Positions 24,038-32,732 of a stretch of DNA of 64,000 nucleotides are shown here, one piece after another (within the stretch, counting starts at the first letter, position 1; each line of letters begins with the position of its first letter). The notes under the pieces are model-generated. The model did no database searches, was not told the origin of the DNA, and was given only the letters and a program-made list of their open reading frames with translations. The position numbers and the translations under genes were made by a program. Source of the DNA: Butyrivibrio sp. (GTDB taxonomy: Bacteria; Bacillota; Clostridia; Lachnospirales; Lachnospiraceae); the NCBI GenBank assembly GCA_022486625.1, contig JAKVKH010000006.1:1-64000 (forward strand), written 5' to 3'.

Positions 24038-24580
24038 TCATAGCAGCTGTGCAATACTTTTTTCCACGTCCTTCATGGATGCGGTCGGCTCAAAGCGGGC
24101 GATGACATTGCCGGAGCGGTCAACGAGAAATTTGGTGAAATTCCACTTGATGTCCGGATTTGTTTTATAGTTTCTGTCGATTTTTCCCAGCATGGCACTC
24201 ATGGCCAGTGCTTTCGGTCCTTTTCCGAAGCCCTCGAACCCTTTCTGACCTTTGAGATATTTATAGAGCGGGAGCGCATTCTGACCGTTGACATCGGCCT
24301 TTTTCATCTGCGGGAACTGGGTATTGTAATGCAGCGTGCAGAACTCATGAATTTCATCATCTGTGCCTGGCGTCTGCCCGGCAAACTGATTGCAGGGGAT
24401 GTCCAGGATCTCCAGACCATCTGTATGATAAGCTTCATACATGGCTTCCAGATCCTTGTATTGCGGAGTAAAACCGCAGCCGGTAGCCGTATTGACGATC
24501 AGAAGTACCTTCCCCTGATATTGCTCAAGAGAGAGAATTTCACCTGTGGGTGTGGTAACGGAATATTCATATATGCTCAT
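24038..24580 (-). CDS. Glutathione peroxidase (BtuE/GPx type)
   Basis: This 180-residue protein has the thioredoxin fold and complete GPx tetrad regions: C35 in TATGCGFTP, Q in CNQFAGQTPG, W in IKWNFTKF. It reduces hydroperoxides; in Clostridia the reductant is usually thioredoxin and not glutathione. It is a cysteine form, not selenocysteine. The start ATG (24578-24580) follows CAGGAGG on the minus strand. It stands alone, convergent with the methyltransferase gene and divergent from the hybrid kinase gene, whose start lies 187 bases away. Confidence 0.95.
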   Translation of the reverse strand: MSIYEYSVTTPTGEILSLEQYQGKVLLIVNTATGCGFTPQYKDLEAMYEAYHTDGLEILDIPCNQFAGQTPGTDDEIHEFCTLHYNTQFPQMKKADVNGQNALPLYKYLKGQKGFEGFGKGPKALAMSAMLGKIDRNYKTNPDIKWNFTKFLVDRSGNVIARFEPTASMKDVEKSIAQLL

Positions 24581-24767
24581 TTTTTGCCTCCTGCAAAATG
24601 TATTTTAAACAATTAAATTGTATCAAATCTAAACAAAAAGTCAAGGCCGTAACGAAAAAAATCAGAAATTGCAGATCAACTTGAAATACACTTCAAAAGG
24701 ATGATAAAATAAAATCAGAATTTCATTCATGTCAGATATTATCTGGTGCGTGATAATCGGAGGTGCC

Positions 24768-27032
24768 ATGTCACATGCGAATATCATTATCGAAATATAC
24801 TGTCTCCTGATCACCGTCATCCTGCTGATCTGTAATTTCCTGTCCACACAGAAGAAAACGGCAGACGCAAAATCCCGTATTATGTGCAGAATGCTCACAA
24901 CGAACGCAGGGATTATCATGGCATTCACCGTTACGGTAATCATTGACGGGGCAGTGAAATACAAGATACTTAATGTGGTCCTGACCGGAATCTGCTATGC
25001 ACTGGGTGCATTTCTGACAGAACTCTTCGGCGAATACATATTCTGTATTGTCAGAGAAAAGATAACGGACAGCAGAAAGCTTCTGTATGCGCTTCGGGCA
25101 GTATGCGGAGCGGCAATGCTGATGGATATTGTTTCCATTTTCAATGGCATGTATTTCGGTACGGTGAACGGGTATCATGTCCGGGGACCGTTTTATATGG
25201 TGAACCAGATCCTGATTCTGAGCATCATGCTGCTTGAACTGATCTATATTTTTGCCCGGACGAAGATCATCGGGAAAGAAGCTGCAGCACTGGCCATGTA
25301 TGGAATCCTGCCGCTGTTTTCAGTTATCCTGCAGATATTTGTGCGGGAATATCTGCTGATGTACCCGGCAATCACGCTGTCACTGTTCATCATATATGTT
25401 GTGCGCTACATCAATCAGGCAGATATGCTGAATCAGAAAAACGAGGAACTGACAAGAGCAATACTGGAAAACGAGAAGTCCAGGCAGGAGGCGGAGAAAG
25501 CCAATCAGGCGAAGTCGGAATTTCTGTCCTCAATGTCGCACGATATCCGTACACCGCTGAATGCGATTATCGGAATGACCGGTATGGCGATGGATAATAT
25601 TGATAATAAGAAGCAGGCACTGGATAATCTGGGTATTGTGCAGGCATCTTCAAGGCATCTGCTGTCGCTGGTAAATGATGTACTGGATCTGTCCATGATT
25701 GAAAGAGGGAAAATCCAGATCGCGCAGAATGAATTCATCCTGCCGGATCTGCTGACTGAGATTGAAAAGATGTCGTGGCCCATCTCAAAGGCGAAGAAAC
25801 AGACCTTTACGGTCAGGGCGGATACGGTGGAGGATGAATTTTACATCGGAGATGCACAGCGGATCAAGCAGGTTCTTGTCAACTTTATCAGTAATGCCGT
25901 AAAATATACACCATCCGGCGGAACGATCACATTGAAAATTGATGAGGAAAAGACAGATGACCCGAATGTAGTTTTACTCCGGATGGCCTGTATCGATAAC
26001 GGAATCGGGATCGAAAAGGAGCGCCAGCAGGAAATTTTCAAACCGTTTGTGCGTGAGATCATGTCGACAGTAAATCCGGTTGAAGGAACAGGGCTGGGAC
26101 TGACAATTGTACGGAATATTGTGGAAGCCATGCATGGGAAGGTGGAACTGACCAGTGAAAAAGGGAAGGGCTCTACCTTTACGGCATTGATACCGCTGAA
26201 ACTGGCAGAGGAAGATAAGATGCTCCGGCAGTTTGAAAATGTACGGGATAAAAAGGTTCTGTTCATTGCAGACGGAGAGGAATTCTGCGACATGATCAGA
26301 GAAAATTATCCTAAAATCATCGGCTGCCCCTGTGATGTGGTCAGCAGCGCAGATGTACTCGCGGATACCTGGAAGAAAACGCAGCGTTATGATGCGATTC
26401 TGGTTGTCAGTGAAGAAAAGGTACCGGAGGTGATTCACAGGGCGCGTGCGCAATATCCCGAGACAGATATTCTGTATGGCAGCAGTATGCAGATGCTGGA
26501 GGATGAGGAGCAGATCCTGAATGCCGGCGCGGATGCGGTTCTTTACCGTCCCATTTTCCGGACAACGCTGTTCGAAGCGTATCAGACACTCCGGCTGAAG
26601 AAGAAAACAGTTGCAGGAACGGACCAGTACCTGACAGGGAAAAAAGTTCTTGTTGCAGAAGATCAGCCCATTAATTATGAGGTTGTGGAGTATATCCTGA
26701 AAAATGCAGGTGCAGAAGTGTTCAGAGCTGATAACGGGAAGGAAGCGGAAGAAAAATTCCTTGCTTCGGCACCGGGATATTATGATCTGATTCTGATGGA
26801 TATCATGATGCCGGTCATGAACGGGTATGATGCCGCAGTGGGAATTCGTAAGGCGGACAGACCGGATGCGGATCAAATAATCATTGTTGCCATGACGGCA
26901 AATGCGTTTACAGAAGATATTCAGAAGGCACATGAATGCGGTATGAATGCGCATATCAGCAAACCTGTTGAACCCGATGTAATCAGGGAAACGCTGTTGC
27001 AGCTTATGGGAAGACAGCAGGAAATCAGATAG
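24768..27032 (+). CDS. Membrane hybrid sensor histidine kinase with receiver domain
   Basis: This 754-residue protein has about six transmembrane segments (residues 1-210), a coiled coil, a HisKA domain with SHDIRTP (phospho-accepting H258), and an HATPase_c domain with N and G boxes (NAVKYTPSG, GTGLGLTIV). A degenerate receiver-like segment (about 485-610) follows, then a complete receiver with phospho-acceptor D678 in LILMDIMMP and the KP motif in HISKPVEP. Signals are probably sensed in the membrane. ATG 24768 has GGAGG four bases upstream; an in-frame ATG at 24729 lacks a site. A gene for a B12-type radical SAM protein follows 32 bases later. No separate output regulator is encoded nearby. 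Confidence 0.85.
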   Translation: MSHANIIIEIYCLLITVILLICNFLSTQKKTADAKSRIMCRMLTTNAGIIMAFTVTVIIDGAVKYKILNVVLTGICYALGAFLTELFGEYIFCIVREKITDSRKLLYALRAVCGAAMLMDIVSIFNGMYFGTVNGYHVRGPFYMVNQILILSIMLLELIYIFARTKIIGKEAAALAMYGILPLFSVILQIFVREYLLMYPAITLSLFIIYVVRYINQADMLNQKNEELTRAILENEKSRQEAEKANQAKSEFLSSMSHDIRTPLNAIIGMTGMAMDNIDNKKQALDNLGIVQASSRHLLSLVNDVLDLSMIERGKIQIAQNEFILPDLLTEIEKMSWPISKAKKQTFTVRADTVEDEFYIGDAQRIKQVLVNFISNAVKYTPSGGTITLKIDEEKTDDPNVVLLRMACIDNGIGIEKERQQEIFKPFVREIMSTVNPVEGTGLGLTIVRNIVEAMHGKVELTSEKGKGSTFTALIPLKLAEEDKMLRQFENVRDKKVLFIADGEEFCDMIRENYPKIIGCPCDVVSSADVLADTWKKTQRYDAILVVSEEKVPEVIHRARAQYPETDILYGSSMQMLEDEEQILNAGADAVLYRPIFRTTLFEAYQTLRLKKKTVAGTDQYLTGKKVLVAEDQPINYEVVEYILKNAGAEVFRADNGKEAEEKFLASAPGYYDLILMDIMMPVMNGYDAAVGIRKADRPDADQIIIVAMTANAFTEDIQKAHECGMNAHISKPVEPDVIRETLLQLMGRQQEIR

Positions 27033-27064
27033 ATGATGAAGGAAAGAGGAATAACGGATCTTAA

Positions 27065-28888
27065 GTGAAAATATTACTGACGGCAGTAAATACAAAGTAC
27101 ATTCATTCCAACCCTGCAGTATACGGGCTGAAGGCCTATTGCGAAAGGCAGCTGCAGCAGGAAGCTGCAGATCAGGAAAATGAAAGCGGAAGATGCAGGC
27201 TCCGGATCGCCGAATATACGATCAACCAGCAGCCGGATGAGATCATCCGGGGAATATATATGCTGCATCCTGATGTGATCGCCTTTTCCTGTTACCTGTG
27301 GAATATTGAATATATCAGGATGTTGCAGACGGAACTGAAGAAAGTACTGCCCCGTGTGCAGATCTGGCTGGGCGGACCGGAGGCCACCTATGACGCGGAA
27401 AAAGTACTTGAAGAGAATCCGGCAACGGATCTTGTAATATATGGAGAGGGCGAGAAAGCCTTTACAGAACTCTGCAGGAAAACAACAGATGACGGAATCC
27501 GGGGGATTTCCGGTATCTGCGGCATCTGTTACCGGCATAATGATATGATCCTGCGGAATCCACCGGCAGAACCGTGTGATATGGACGATCTGCCCTTTTT
27601 TTATGCCGGCGTGGATATGCGCAGCTTTGAAAACAAGATCCTGTATTATGAAAGCAGCAGAGGCTGCCCGTATGGCTGCAGCTACTGCCTGTCCTCTGTC
27701 AGCAGACAGGTAAGGTTCCGCAGTCTTGCGAAGGTATATGAGGATCTGACGTTCTTCATTCAGCACAGAGTGAAGCAGGTCAAATTCGTGGATCGTACAT
27801 TCAACTGTTCACATGAGCGGACAACAGCGATATTCCGTTTCCTGACGGAGCATGATAACGGGATCACCAATTTCCACTTTGAAATTGCAGGGGATCTGAT
27901 GAATGAAGAAGAAATCGGACTTCTGCGCAGAATGCGGCCGGGACTGGTACAGCTGGAAATCGGTGTACAGACAGTAAATCCGGAGACCATCAGGGCAATT
28001 CACAGAACGATGAATCTTGAACGACTGAAGAAAAATGTCGCGCTGATTCATGAACAGCATAATGTGCATCAGCATCTGGATCTCATTGCGGGCCTGCCGT
28101 ATGAAGATATTGCGAGCTTCAGGAATTCTTTTGATGAAGTATACCGTATGCAGCCGGATCAGCTGCAGCTGGGATTTCTCAAAGTGCTGAAGGGCTCAGA
28201 TATGTATCTGCAGGCGCGGAATTTCGGAATTGTTTATCAGGACAGGCCTCCATATGAAGTCCTCTATACGAACTGGATTTCCTTTGATGACGTTATCTAT
28301 CTGAAGAAAATCGAACAGATGGTGGAACTGTATTACAACAGCAGGATGTATGATAATACAATGCGCTTCTGGAGCCGGAATTTTGAGAGTGCATTTGAAA
28401 TGTATGCAGTGCTGGCAGACTACTATGACAGCCAGGATCTGTTTGCCTGCAGCCATACGAGGATCAGCAGATATCTGACGCTTCGAAGCTGTATCAGAGC
28501 ATGGGCGGAAAGAGGAAAAGGGCGGCCGGAAGGAGATGCTGCGGACAGGTTTGAAGCGCGTCTTGATCAGGTACTGCTCTTTGACCTCTATCTTCGGGAA
28601 AATCTGAAGACAAGGCCGGAATTTGCAGCGCAGCAGCCACAGAACAGAGAATACAGACAGCAGATATGCATGCTTACGGGACTGCCGAAAACAATACACA
28701 TCGAACAGTTCTCAGCAGATCTTCTGTCATATGTGGCGGAACAGCCGCAGAAGCTTAAGGTAAAGGGCACCGGCAGCGGAGCGGTAATCGCTTTTGACTA
28801 TGAACAGGCCGATCCGCTGGATCATGCAGCGAAGGTTTATGAGATAGAATTTACAGGAGAAGACACAGATGGTGCAGGGGATATTTAA
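27065..28888 (+). CDS. B12-binding-domain radical SAM protein with DUF4080
   Basis: This 607-residue protein has an N-terminal cobalamin-binding-like Rossmann domain (MKILLTAVNTKYIHSN; WLGGPEATY), then a radical SAM barrel with the cluster motif C-x3-C-x2-C in SRGCPYGCSYC (near residue 202), and a C-terminal DUF4080-like domain from about residue 400. Radical SAM B12 enzymes methylate or rearrange unactivated substrates; the substrate is unknown. It starts at GTG 27065 and its stop is 20 bases inside the MATE gene, so the two are translationally linked. Linkage to an efflux pump suggests a small-molecule product or a defence role, but this is inference. Confidence 0.85.
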   Translation: MKILLTAVNTKYIHSNPAVYGLKAYCERQLQQEAADQENESGRCRLRIAEYTINQQPDEIIRGIYMLHPDVIAFSCYLWNIEYIRMLQTELKKVLPRVQIWLGGPEATYDAEKVLEENPATDLVIYGEGEKAFTELCRKTTDDGIRGISGICGICYRHNDMILRNPPAEPCDMDDLPFFYAGVDMRSFENKILYYESSRGCPYGCSYCLSSVSRQVRFRSLAKVYEDLTFFIQHRVKQVKFVDRTFNCSHERTTAIFRFLTEHDNGITNFHFEIAGDLMNEEEIGLLRRMRPGLVQLEIGVQTVNPETIRAIHRTMNLERLKKNVALIHEQHNVHQHLDLIAGLPYEDIASFRNSFDEVYRMQPDQLQLGFLKVLKGSDMYLQARNFGIVYQDRPPYEVLYTNWISFDDVIYLKKIEQMVELYYNSRMYDNTMRFWSRNFESAFEMYAVLADYYDSQDLFACSHTRISRYLTLRSCIRAWAERGKGRPEGDAADRFEARLDQVLLFDLYLRENLKTRPEFAAQQPQNREYRQQICMLTGLPKTIHIEQFSADLLSYVAEQPQKLKVKGTGSGAVIAFDYEQADPLDHAAKVYEIEFTGEDTDGAGDI

Positions 28889-30236
28889 AGACAAAGAATT
28901 TAACAGAAGGCTGACACGACTGGCATTGCCGATTGCACTGCAGAGTCTGATGCTGGCTTCGGTGGCGGCAGGAGATGCAATCATGCTGGGGCGGGTGGAG
29001 CAGGATTCCATGGCTGCTGTTTCACTTGCGACGCAGGTGCAGTTTATACAGAATATGATCATCGGGGCGGCGACGGCGACGGTGACGATTCTTGGTGCAC
29101 AGTACTGGGGCAGGGGAGATAAGACAACGGTGAATGATCTGTTCTGCATGAGTCTGAAGCTGTGTGGCGGCGCATCCATTCTGTTTGCAATTGCCTGCTG
29201 CTTTTTCCCGGAGCTGCTGATGACGATTTTCACCAATGACCCTGATCTGATCCGGATCGGTGTCGGATATCTGCAGATTGCAGGGGTGTCTTATCTGCTG
29301 ACCGGTATTTCACAGTGCTATCTTACCATTATGAAGATCACGGAGCATGCATCGCGTACAGCGCTGATCAGCACGGCTACGGTACTGATGAATATCGGGC
29401 TGAATGCAGTCTTTATCTTCGGGCTTCTGGGCGCACCGGCGATGGGAGCACGCGGAGCGGCGCTTGCAACGCTGATCGCCAGAATTATCGAACTTGTCTG
29501 GGCAGTCTGCTCATCATATCAGCATGGATTCATACATCCGGATCTGAAGCGTCTGTTCCGCAGGAACAGGCTGTTATCGAAAGATTTCCGGAAATGTGCG
29601 CTTCCGATTCTCGGGGCCAGTCTGTTCTGGGGCGTCGGATTTACATCATACACTGCGATTATCGGGCATATGGGAAGTGATGCTGCAGCTGCCAATTCTG
29701 TAGCGGCTGTTGTCCGCGATCTTGTGTGCTGCCTGTGCAACGGTATTGCGTCTGCGGGTGGAATTGTGGTCGGAAATGAGCTGGGCGCCGGTAATCTGTC
29801 AAAAGGCAGGGAATACGGGCAGCGTCTTGCGGTCATGAGCTTTGTGCTGGGCGTATTGTCAACTGCAGTGGTGCTTCTGGTGACAGGACCGGTTGTGAAG
29901 TTTATGATTCTGACGGAGCAGGCGAGACAGTATCTGACATGGATGATGGTGATTATGGCGGTTTACATGATCGGCAGGTGTGTCAATACCGTTATTATCA
30001 ATGGAATATTCGGCAGCGGCGGGGATACGATGTTCGATATGTATTCGCTGGCGGTCATGATGTGGGGCGTTGCCATTCCGCTTGCGTTTGCAGGCGCATT
30101 TTATTTTCACTGGTCACCGCTTCTGGTATATGCATGTACATGTCTGGATGAGGTGGGGAAGATTCCGTGGGTGCTTTTTCATTTTCGCAGATATAAGTGG
30201 GTGAAGGATCTGACGAGACAGACACAGAAAGACTGA
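28869..30236 (+). CDS. MATE family efflux transporter
   Basis: This 455-residue membrane protein has about twelve transmembrane segments in two homologous halves; MLGRVEQDSMAAVSLATQVQF resembles the first-half MATE signature. It exports cationic drugs or metabolites with Na+ or H+. ATG 28869 overlaps the end of the radical SAM gene by 20 bases. A lipoprotein gene starts 16 bases after its stop, so three genes (radical SAM, MATE, lipoprotein) may form an operon. The length is normal for the family. Confidence 0.9.
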   Translation: MVQGIFKDKEFNRRLTRLALPIALQSLMLASVAAGDAIMLGRVEQDSMAAVSLATQVQFIQNMIIGAATATVTILGAQYWGRGDKTTVNDLFCMSLKLCGGASILFAIACCFFPELLMTIFTNDPDLIRIGVGYLQIAGVSYLLTGISQCYLTIMKITEHASRTALISTATVLMNIGLNAVFIFGLLGAPAMGARGAALATLIARIIELVWAVCSSYQHGFIHPDLKRLFRRNRLLSKDFRKCALPILGASLFWGVGFTSYTAIIGHMGSDAAAANSVAAVVRDLVCCLCNGIASAGGIVVGNELGAGNLSKGREYGQRLAVMSFVLGVLSTAVVLLVTGPVVKFMILTEQARQYLTWMMVIMAVYMIGRCVNTVIINGIFGSGGDTMFDMYSLAVMMWGVAIPLAFAGAFYFHWSPLLVYACTCLDEVGKIPWVLFHFRRYKWVKDLTRQTQKD

Positions 30237-30252
30237 TAAACAGGAGAGCAGG

Positions 30253-31677
30253 ATGAGTGTGGTGAAAAAGACGGTAATGGCAGGTGCGGCGTTTCTGATC
30301 ATGGCGGCAGGAGTGCTGCTGGCAGGGTGCGGCACAACGCAGGCAGCTGCAGGCAGCAATATTCCGGTTACGCAGAATTCACCTCTTTCTGCAGATAAAA
30401 TGGACAGAACACTTCTGTGCGGAGACAGCGGATTCTGCAGTCTGACAGACCGGATTGTATCGGGAAAGGGAGCAGAAGCAGAATCGGAACTGCATACAGG
30501 AAGAACCTGGTATGCAGATCCCAAAGCTGATGCGGATACGGCAGATGGATCGAAGGCGCATCCGTTCGCGACCATTGAGGAGAGTATCAGTCAACTGCAG
30601 GCCGGAGATCTGCTGTATTTAAGAGGCGGTGTGTATTCGCCGGAGGATACAATAGAACTGAGCGGGCTGCATGGAAATGAGGGTGCCTATATTCAGATTG
30701 CGGGATATCCGGGAGAAAAGGCCGTGATTGACGGATCATACTTTACAGGAGAGGACATCAGAGCAGTTGAGATGAGCGGAACATCTTTTCTGTGGATTAA
30801 AAATCTGACACTGCAGAATTACAGCGGGCCGGAGGAAGCAATCGGAATGATCATGGAGCATTCTGCAAATCATATTCTGATTACCGGTTGTGAGATTACG
30901 GGTATCTGTGTGGATGATCCGGCGCAAGAGGATCATACGGCCAATGCGATCTTATGCTACAATACCGAAACGACCAGAGATGGTGCTGCCGGTAATATCC
31001 TGATTTATGATAACCGGATTCATGATTGTGCGACCGGCTGGTCGGAAGCCGTTTCTTTTGATGAAAATACTGAAAATGTGAATGTGCTGTGTAACAGCGT
31101 TGTAAATACCGGCAATATCGGAATCGATTTCGCAGGAAATTATTATGATGACTGCAATGCACCGGAGGTCGCTTTTTGCCGGAACTGTCTGGCCTATGGG
31201 AATTATGTGGCTGACTGTATTGCCGCATCAGGGATCACATGCTATGGAATTTATGCAGACGGGGCACAGCATATCACGTTTCACAGCAATGTGGTGACAG
31301 GCTGCAGCGGCGGAATTGAAGTGGGCGCTGAACAGCTTCCGGACAGTGATGCACATTCCACCGGAAACGTGCAGGTTGTGAATAATCTGGTGTATGGCAA
31401 TCTGGAAAAGGGAATTACCATTGGCGGTTATGATACAGATACGACGGGAACGGTATTTGATTCATCTGTCATAGGCAATACGCTTTCTGATAACGGTCTT
31501 AAGGCGCCGGACGGAGACGGGGCGGAGATTACTGTTTCCAAAGTAAACGGTCTGACATTGCAGCAGAATGTGATTACGAATCAGAATGACGGGATCAGCA
31601 TGATTTCTTTTGAACCTGGAAAAGAATATGTGAAAAATTATCAGGAGAGTGGAAATATTCTCGGCAGGAATCAGTAG
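30253..31677 (+). CDS. Secreted right-handed beta-helix lipoprotein
   Basis: This 474-residue protein has a lipoprotein signal with lipobox LLAGC (near residue 26), a short linker, then GRTWYADPKADADTADGSKAHPFATIEES, the common opening (DUF1565-like) of parallel beta-helix proteins. Several turns follow with N/D ladders (HSANHILITGCEITG; NVNVLCNSVVNTGNIGIDF). Such proteins bind or cleave polysaccharides on the cell surface; catalytic residues cannot be assigned. The ATG follows AGGAGAGC. It converges on the nuclease gene, six bases away. Confidence 0.85.
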   Translation: MSVVKKTVMAGAAFLIMAAGVLLAGCGTTQAAAGSNIPVTQNSPLSADKMDRTLLCGDSGFCSLTDRIVSGKGAEAESELHTGRTWYADPKADADTADGSKAHPFATIEESISQLQAGDLLYLRGGVYSPEDTIELSGLHGNEGAYIQIAGYPGEKAVIDGSYFTGEDIRAVEMSGTSFLWIKNLTLQNYSGPEEAIGMIMEHSANHILITGCEITGICVDDPAQEDHTANAILCYNTETTRDGAAGNILIYDNRIHDCATGWSEAVSFDENTENVNVLCNSVVNTGNIGIDFAGNYYDDCNAPEVAFCRNCLAYGNYVADCIAASGITCYGIYADGAQHITFHSNVVTGCSGGIEVGAEQLPDSDAHSTGNVQVVNNLVYGNLEKGITIGGYDTDTTGTVFDSSVIGNTLSDNGLKAPDGDGAEITVSKVNGLTLQQNVITNQNDGISMISFEPGKEYVKNYQESGNILGRNQ

Positions 31678-31682
31678 TCTGC

Positions 31683-32657
31683 TTACGGATGGCAGATTTT
31701 GCAGGGAGAATAGCCTTCGCCGATCAGCGTGTCACGGCTGCCGGTAAATTCCTTTCGGTTCTTATCACTTATCCTGGAAACAGAAGAGCAGGTCGGCAGA
31801 TGAAATTTCTTTGTATTTGTGTTGAGAATATAGGAGGTTTCTTTCTGCAGCTGTATTGAGGCGTTGCCGGAGGAAGCAGATGCCGGAGCGGCAGAATCCG
31901 AGCCCGTGAATTCAGGACCCGTGCTGGAACCGTCTGCGTAATTTATGGTGATACCCGGCTGCACATTATAGCAGTATATATTAAAACTGATGCCCTGACC
32001 GCTGTCTTCAATGGAACGTGCTTCCATATGTACACCCTGCGCGACAAGATCAGATCCGTTAAAGACCGGAGTTACACGGTATAGAACATGATTTCCTGTA
32101 GCATTGACATAGGAAGCAATTTCGTTTTCGTAGGGAAGCATACCGTTGATATTCAGATATCTTGTTCCTGTGATCAGATTCTGCTCGTTGGCATTCTCTG
32201 CCGTCAGTTCATAAGCCAGAAGATGGCAGCGGTTATACAGATAGTTACCGTCAATTCCGGCATATTTGACGGTATGCCAGCCGGAGGGTTTGACAGAGCC
32301 GATGGATCCGCGTTCTGCTGTCGGCATGGTATCCTTGCTGACGGAGGCGGTTGCGGTCTGGCATCTGCCAAGTGTGTCCAGCGGACTGTAGGATTCGAAA
32401 GACTCTGCAGCGGAAGCAAGTTCCTGTTTTGTAAATGAGGGAATATTGTCATCAATTGCAATGGAAGCGTTTCCCGAATAGGAAGGAATGCTCTGCAGGC
32501 TGACTGATGTTGCGACAGGAGATGCAACGATCGTTCTGGAAGCAGCAGAAGAAAGACTGTTGCCGGAACATCCGCTCAGTGTCAGTACGGAAATAAGCAA
32601 CAGACTGAAGATCAGTTTTGAAAAATCATGTAAACTTGCAGAACGCTGTCGTTTCAT
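31683..32657 (-). CDS. Secreted DNA/RNA non-specific endonuclease lipoprotein
   Basis: This 324-residue protein has a signal with lipobox LTLSGC, a Ser-rich spacer (to about 95), and then a nuclease domain: YNRCHLLAYELTAEN with N-x-x-N-L-I-T-G-T-R-Y-L-N, matching the EndA/streptococcal DNase family (R-x-H with the catalytic His; usually RGH, here RCH). A short C-terminal module (FHLPTCSSVSRI...EGYSPCKICHP) has a C..C-x2-C pattern like a small zinc-ribbon. ATG 32655-32657 follows TGGAGG; an in-frame start further upstream exists but would remove the signal. It probably degrades extracellular nucleic acid for nutrition or uptake. Confidence 0.85.
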   Translation of the reverse strand: MKRQRSASLHDFSKLIFSLLLISVLTLSGCSGNSLSSAASRTIVASPVATSVSLQSIPSYSGNASIAIDDNIPSFTKQELASAAESFESYSPLDTLGRCQTATASVSKDTMPTAERGSIGSVKPSGWHTVKYAGIDGNYLYNRCHLLAYELTAENANEQNLITGTRYLNINGMLPYENEIASYVNATGNHVLYRVTPVFNGSDLVAQGVHMEARSIEDSGQGISFNIYCYNVQPGITINYADGSSTGPEFTGSDSAAPASASSGNASIQLQKETSYILNTNTKKFHLPTCSSVSRISDKNRKEFTGSRDTLIGEGYSPCKICHP

Positions 32658-32732
32658 CAGAATGTGGCCTCCACAGAACATAATTATATAAGGACTATTA
32701 TAGACTTTTCTGATGCGAAGGAGAAGTCTATA

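Noticed and set aside
25974..27095. Long minus-strand open frame inside the first hybrid kinase gene
   Set aside because: Opposite to a well-supported gene, with no recognisable protein; a shadow frame.
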